Shown here: positions 15,015 to 17,516 of the stretch, in pieces
Numbering within the stretch: the stretch's first letter is position 1
Layout of the letters: every line of letters begins with the position of its first letter
Origin: Sphingobacterium thalpophilum
GTDB lineage: Bacteria; Bacteroidota; Bacteroidia; Flavobacteriales; Flavobacteriaceae
Assembly: GCA_943325255.2 (NCBI GenBank)
Contig: CALPOS020000020.1
Span: 1 to 17,516, forward strand
DNA: 17,516 bases
Direction of reading: 5' to 3'
Notes under the pieces: generated by a model
The model's input: only the letters and a program-made list of their open reading frames with translations
Told to the model about the DNA's origin: nothing
The model's database searches: none
Program-made: the position numbers and the translations under genes

Positions 15015-16052
15015 TTGCCAGAAAAACAAACACATATAGCCGTCATGAGACTCTCCGCAATGGGAGATGTTGCCATGACGGTACCTGTTTTAAGAGCCTT
15101 GTTGCAACAACATCCTGAAGTTAAAATCACGGTTGTTTCTAGATCTTATTTTCAACCACTTTTTCAGGACATTCCCAATCTTATTTTTTTTCCGTTCGAT
15201 GCCGAGGGCAGACACAAAGGCTTTCTGGGTTTGTTGCAATTATATCGCGACTTAAAGCCACTGCAGATCGATGCTTTTGCCGACCTGCACAACGTACTGC
15301 GTTCGAAAATTGTCAGAACCTTTTTTCTATTGAGCGGGAAGAAAGTCGCTTTTACAGATAAGGCTAGAGCAGAAAAGAAAGCTTTAACGCGACTTGAAAA
15401 GAAGACCATAAATCCGTTGCCGACCGTTTTTGAAAGACACGCCAACGTCTTCAAAGAACTCGGATTTCCGATCAATTTATCGCAACCGACTTTTCCTCCA
15501 AAACCAAAACTAGACACACCAGTTTTGAATATCATTGGAGATGACCACAAGATACTCATCGGAATTGCTCCTTTTGCCCAATACGATTCCAAAGTCTATC
15601 CACTCGATTTGATGAAGGAAGTGGTCAGTGATCTTTCAAAAAACAAAGCCTATCTCCTATTACTTTTCGGAAGTAAAAACGAAATTCAAGCGCTACAAGA
15701 GATTTCAAATAACTTAGACAATGCGATTGTTGTTGCCGGGAAGTTGCGTTTTTCAGAAGAATTGCAACTCATTGCCGGCCTCAATGTCATGCTATCGATG
15801 GATTCTGGCAACGCACATTTGGCAGCAATCTATGGCGTTCCGGTCGTGACACTTTGGGGAGCAACACATCCTTTTGCGGGTTTTTCTCCATTTCAACAAC
15901 CGCTCGAGAATTGTCTAACCTCCGACAGAGCACAATTTCCTTTCCTGCCAACTTCTGTTTATGGAAACAAGAAAGTGGCCGGCTACGAAGAGGCAATGCG
16001 TACGATTTCTGTTGAAAGCATTTTGAGTAAAATCAACGGAATTGTAAAGTAA
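15015..16052 (+). CDS. Glycosyltransferase family 9 (heptosyltransferase-like) protein
   Basis: The 345-residue protein is a GT-B fold GT9 enzyme. The N-terminal domain opens HIAVMRLSAMGDVAMTVPVL, has ADLHNVLRS near residue 92, and the C-terminal domain has IGIAPFAQ, LFGSKNE and the donor-site motif MDSGNAHLA (M262 to A270), then LWGATHP. Such enzymes add heptose or another sugar to the lipopolysaccharide core at the cytoplasmic membrane face. No ATG gives the first strand: the frame is closed by a TAG at 14991, and the first ATG (15045) falls inside the strand. The TTG at 15015 is therefore the most plausible start. The gene follows DUF4254, separated by repeat copy B. Confidence 0.9.
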   Translation: MPEKQTHIAVMRLSAMGDVAMTVPVLRALLQQHPEVKITVVSRSYFQPLFQDIPNLIFFPFDAEGRHKGFLGLLQLYRDLKPLQIDAFADLHNVLRSKIVRTFFLLSGKKVAFTDKARAEKKALTRLEKKTINPLPTVFERHANVFKELGFPINLSQPTFPPKPKLDTPVLNIIGDDHKILIGIAPFAQYDSKVYPLDLMKEVVSDLSKNKAYLLLLFGSKNEIQALQEISNNLDNAIVVAGKLRFSEELQLIAGLNVMLSMDSGNAHLAAIYGVPVVTLWGATHPFAGFSPFQQPLENCLTSDRAQFPFLPTSVYGNKKVAGYEEAMRTISVESILSKINGIVK

Positions 16053-16064
16053 TGCATGCTTTCG

Positions 16065-16094
16065 TTTGTTGTTCGAAGTAAAAAGATAAATTTG
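16065..16094 (+). promoter_or_regulatory. Bacteroidota-type promoter for the secreted deiminase gene
   Basis: TTTG (16065-16068), an 18-base spacer and TAAATTTG (16087-16094) give both halves of the Bacteroidota consensus in a 66-bp intergenic gap. Transcription would begin near 16100, about 19 bases before the ATG at 16119. This is the best promoter match in the window and indicates that the deiminase gene is transcribed separately from GT9. Confidence 0.7.
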
Positions 16095-16118
16095 TTGTCA
16101 AATCAACTTGTTTCCGTC

Positions 16119-17516
16119 ATGAAAATTAATGTCATAAAACTGTTATTTCTTATATTATTTTCTTTTAATAGTAGCTTCTTGTTTTCACAAGAAAGTGAAA
16201 AACTACCCAAAGGATTTACAGATAAGGAAAAGCAATTACTCACCCATTTCGAGTTCAGAAATGCGCAAGCTACGGCGCCGCCAACAGGCGCGGTGCGTGC
16301 CGCAGCAGAATGGGAAGAAGTAGAATATTTGGTTTTGTCGTGGCAAACGGGTTTTCAAAATATACTGCGTCAGATTGTGGCGGTTGGTGTCAATGAATGT
16401 AAAGTCATCATCGCAACGCAAAGTCAAGCTACAGTTGCAAGCTATCTCACTTCTTTTGGGATAGATTTGACAAATGTTATTTTTCTAAATGTCCCAGCGA
16501 ATAGTATTTGGATTCGAGATTATGCAGGAAACACGATCTACTCAGACAGTGTTGGTCAAAGAGCATTAACCGATTGGATCTATAATCGCCCAAGACCCAA
16601 CGACAATGTCATGCCCACAGCGCATGCCAATTATGCGGGAATTCCTATTTATATTACCGATTCTGGATTAAATGATTTGGTCAATACTGGCGGAAATTAT
16701 ATGTCTGATGGCTTAGGAAATGCTTTTGCTTCCGAATTGATTCTAGAAGAAAACGCAGTTGGAAATCCTTATGGGGTGTCTGCTAAAACAGAAGAACAAA
16801 TAAACGGCATCATGCTGAATTATATGGGAATTCAGAATTACATTAAAATGCCAACGTTGCCGTATGATGAAATCCATCATATCGATATGCACATGAAGCT
16901 GTTGGACGAAGAAACAATATTGGTGAGTAAATACCCGCCAAATGTCGCCGACGGTCCGCAAATTGAAGCCAATATTAACTATGTAGTCAATAATTTTCAA
17001 TCGCCATTCGGGACGCCTTATGATATTAAATGGATTGACGCACCACCAAGCACTTCTGGAAGTTATCCCGATACAAATGGCGCTTACCGTACCTTTTCTA
17101 ATTCGGTTTTTATCAACAAATCAATACTAGTTCCGATTTATCGACCACAAGTCGACGCTGCGGCACTGGCGCTTTATCAAGAATTATTACCCGGCTATAA
17201 TGTTGTTGGAATTGATGTGGATAATTCTGGAGAAAATTTGATTAATCAACTCGGGGCGTTGCATTGTATCACGCATACCATTGGCGTGGCCGATCCTATG
17301 CTAATCGTACACCAACCTATCGACGAAGCCAATGCAGGAACTACAGTTACAATTAACGCCTTAATCAAGCATAATTCTGGGATTCAATCAGCAACAGTTT
17401 TTTGGAGGGAGCAAGGAACCACTACTTTTAATCAAACACCAATGACCTTTGCAAGCGATTCGAATTGGACGGCTACTATTGATATTCCAACTTCGGGAGT
17501 TCATATTGAATATTAT
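16119..17516 (+). CDS. Secreted PAD_porph-family deiminase, PPAD-like; C-terminus beyond the window
   Basis: The frame runs off the right edge after 466 codons. A signal peptide covers about residues 1-23 (hydrophobic core LLFLILFSF, probable cut before QES). The catalytic domain has W131-I-R-D134, GGNYMSDG at 191-198, H254-I-D256, N328, and C383 in GALHCITH. These correspond in order and spacing to the Asp, His, Asp, Asn and Cys active site of the PAD_porph/agmatine deiminase family (PF04371). R157-P-R159 lies 23 and 25 residues after D134, close to the spacing I remember for the substrate-carboxylate-binding Arg pair of PPAD. From about residue 395 an Ig-like domain starts, as in PPAD. A type IX secretion signal may follow outside the window. 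Alternatives are agmatine deiminase or another guanidino hydrolase. Confidence 0.85.
   Translation, partial: MKINVIKLLFLILFSFNSSFLFSQESEKLPKGFTDKEKQLLTHFEFRNAQATAPPTGAVRAAAEWEEVEYLVLSWQTGFQNILRQIVAVGVNECKVIIATQSQATVASYLTSFGIDLTNVIFLNVPANSIWIRDYAGNTIYSDSVGQRALTDWIYNRPRPNDNVMPTAHANYAGIPIYITDSGLNDLVNTGGNYMSDGLGNAFASELILEENAVGNPYGVSAKTEEQINGIMLNYMGIQNYIKMPTLPYDEIHHIDMHMKLLDEETILVSKYPPNVADGPQIEANINYVVNNFQSPFGTPYDIKWIDAPPSTSGSYPDTNGAYRTFSNSVFINKSILVPIYRPQVDAAALALYQELLPGYNVVGIDVDNSGENLINQLGALHCITHTIGVADPMLIVHQPIDEANAGTTVTINALIKHNSGIQSATVFWREQGTTTFNQTPMTFASDSNWTATIDIPTSGVHIEYY

Noticed and set aside
15164..15592. 142-residue open frame on the - strand
   Set aside because: It lies wholly within the GT9 gene, has no recognisable motif, and GT9 has clear family motifs throughout this stretch.
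16119..17516. Plain agmatine deiminase as the call for the last gene
   Set aside because: The signal peptide, the Ig-like domain after the catalytic Cys and the R-P-R motif do not fit a cytoplasmic polyamine enzyme. The family name is kept only as an alternative.

Overview
The window looks like a chromosomal segment of a member of the Bacteroidota, most likely a Flavobacterium-type flavobacterium. The DNA is AT-rich. Shine-Dalgarno-like sequences are weak or absent. Several genes have promoter boxes of the Bacteroidota form TAnnTTTG. The block purD / DUF6341 / DUF6427 / upp / DUF4254 / GT9 is, from memory, typical of flavobacteria. Taxonomy is inferred from protein character and layout, not from a search.

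Region 1 (1-9418, + strand) is the end of a surface-polysaccharide locus, arranged as one tight operon. It begins with the C-terminal part of an AsnB-type asparagine synthetase and then holds nine... more exactly eight further genes: Wzy-like membrane protein 1 (582), WaaL/Wzy-fold ligase-like protein 1 (1801), Wzy-like protein 2 (3039), a WecG/TagA/CpsF (GT26) glycosyltransferase (4210), ligase-like protein 2 (4998), a UDP-glucuronate decarboxylase (6302), a WcaJ/WbaP-type initiating phosphoglycosyltransferase (7285) and a GT2 glycosyltransferase (8639). Neighbouring genes overlap or lie within a few bases of each other, except for one 38-bp gap. The initiating enzyme would load the first sugar-phosphate on undecaprenyl phosphate, the GT26 and GT2 enzymes would extend the unit, the decarboxylase would supply UDP-xylose, and the membrane proteins would polymerise or transfer the product. 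Four polymerase/ligase-fold proteins in one locus is unusual; by motif they fall into two Wzy-like and two ligase-like proteins.

Region 2 (9402-10730, - strand) is a CapK-like, phenylacetate-CoA-ligase-family adenylating enzyme. It runs toward the polysaccharide operon and overlaps its last gene tail to tail by 17 bp.

Region 3 (10845-16052) is housekeeping and conserved-hypothetical: purD (+), a small DUF6341 membrane protein (-), a DUF6427 membrane protein (+), upp (-), DUF4254 (+) and a GT9 heptosyltransferase-like protein (+). Two divergent copies of a palindrome-rich repeat of about 75-83 bp lie in opposite orientation on either side of the DUF4254 gene, together with an 8-bp tandem repeat. 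A different 8-bp repeat lies between DUF6427 and upp.

Region 4 (16119-17516, + strand, runs off the window) is a secreted deiminase of the PAD_porph family. It has a signal peptide, a complete Asp/His/Asp/Asn/Cys active-site set, and the start of an Ig-like domain. An Arg-Pro-Arg motif placed like that of Porphyromonas peptidylarginine deiminase (PPAD) makes a protein-citrullinating enzyme plausible rather than a plain agmatine deiminase. It has the best promoter in the window.

No tRNA, rRNA, CRISPR array, transposase or origin was seen. No gene-free stretch exceeds 300 bases; the longest, 14052-14308, is described under its repeats and promoter.
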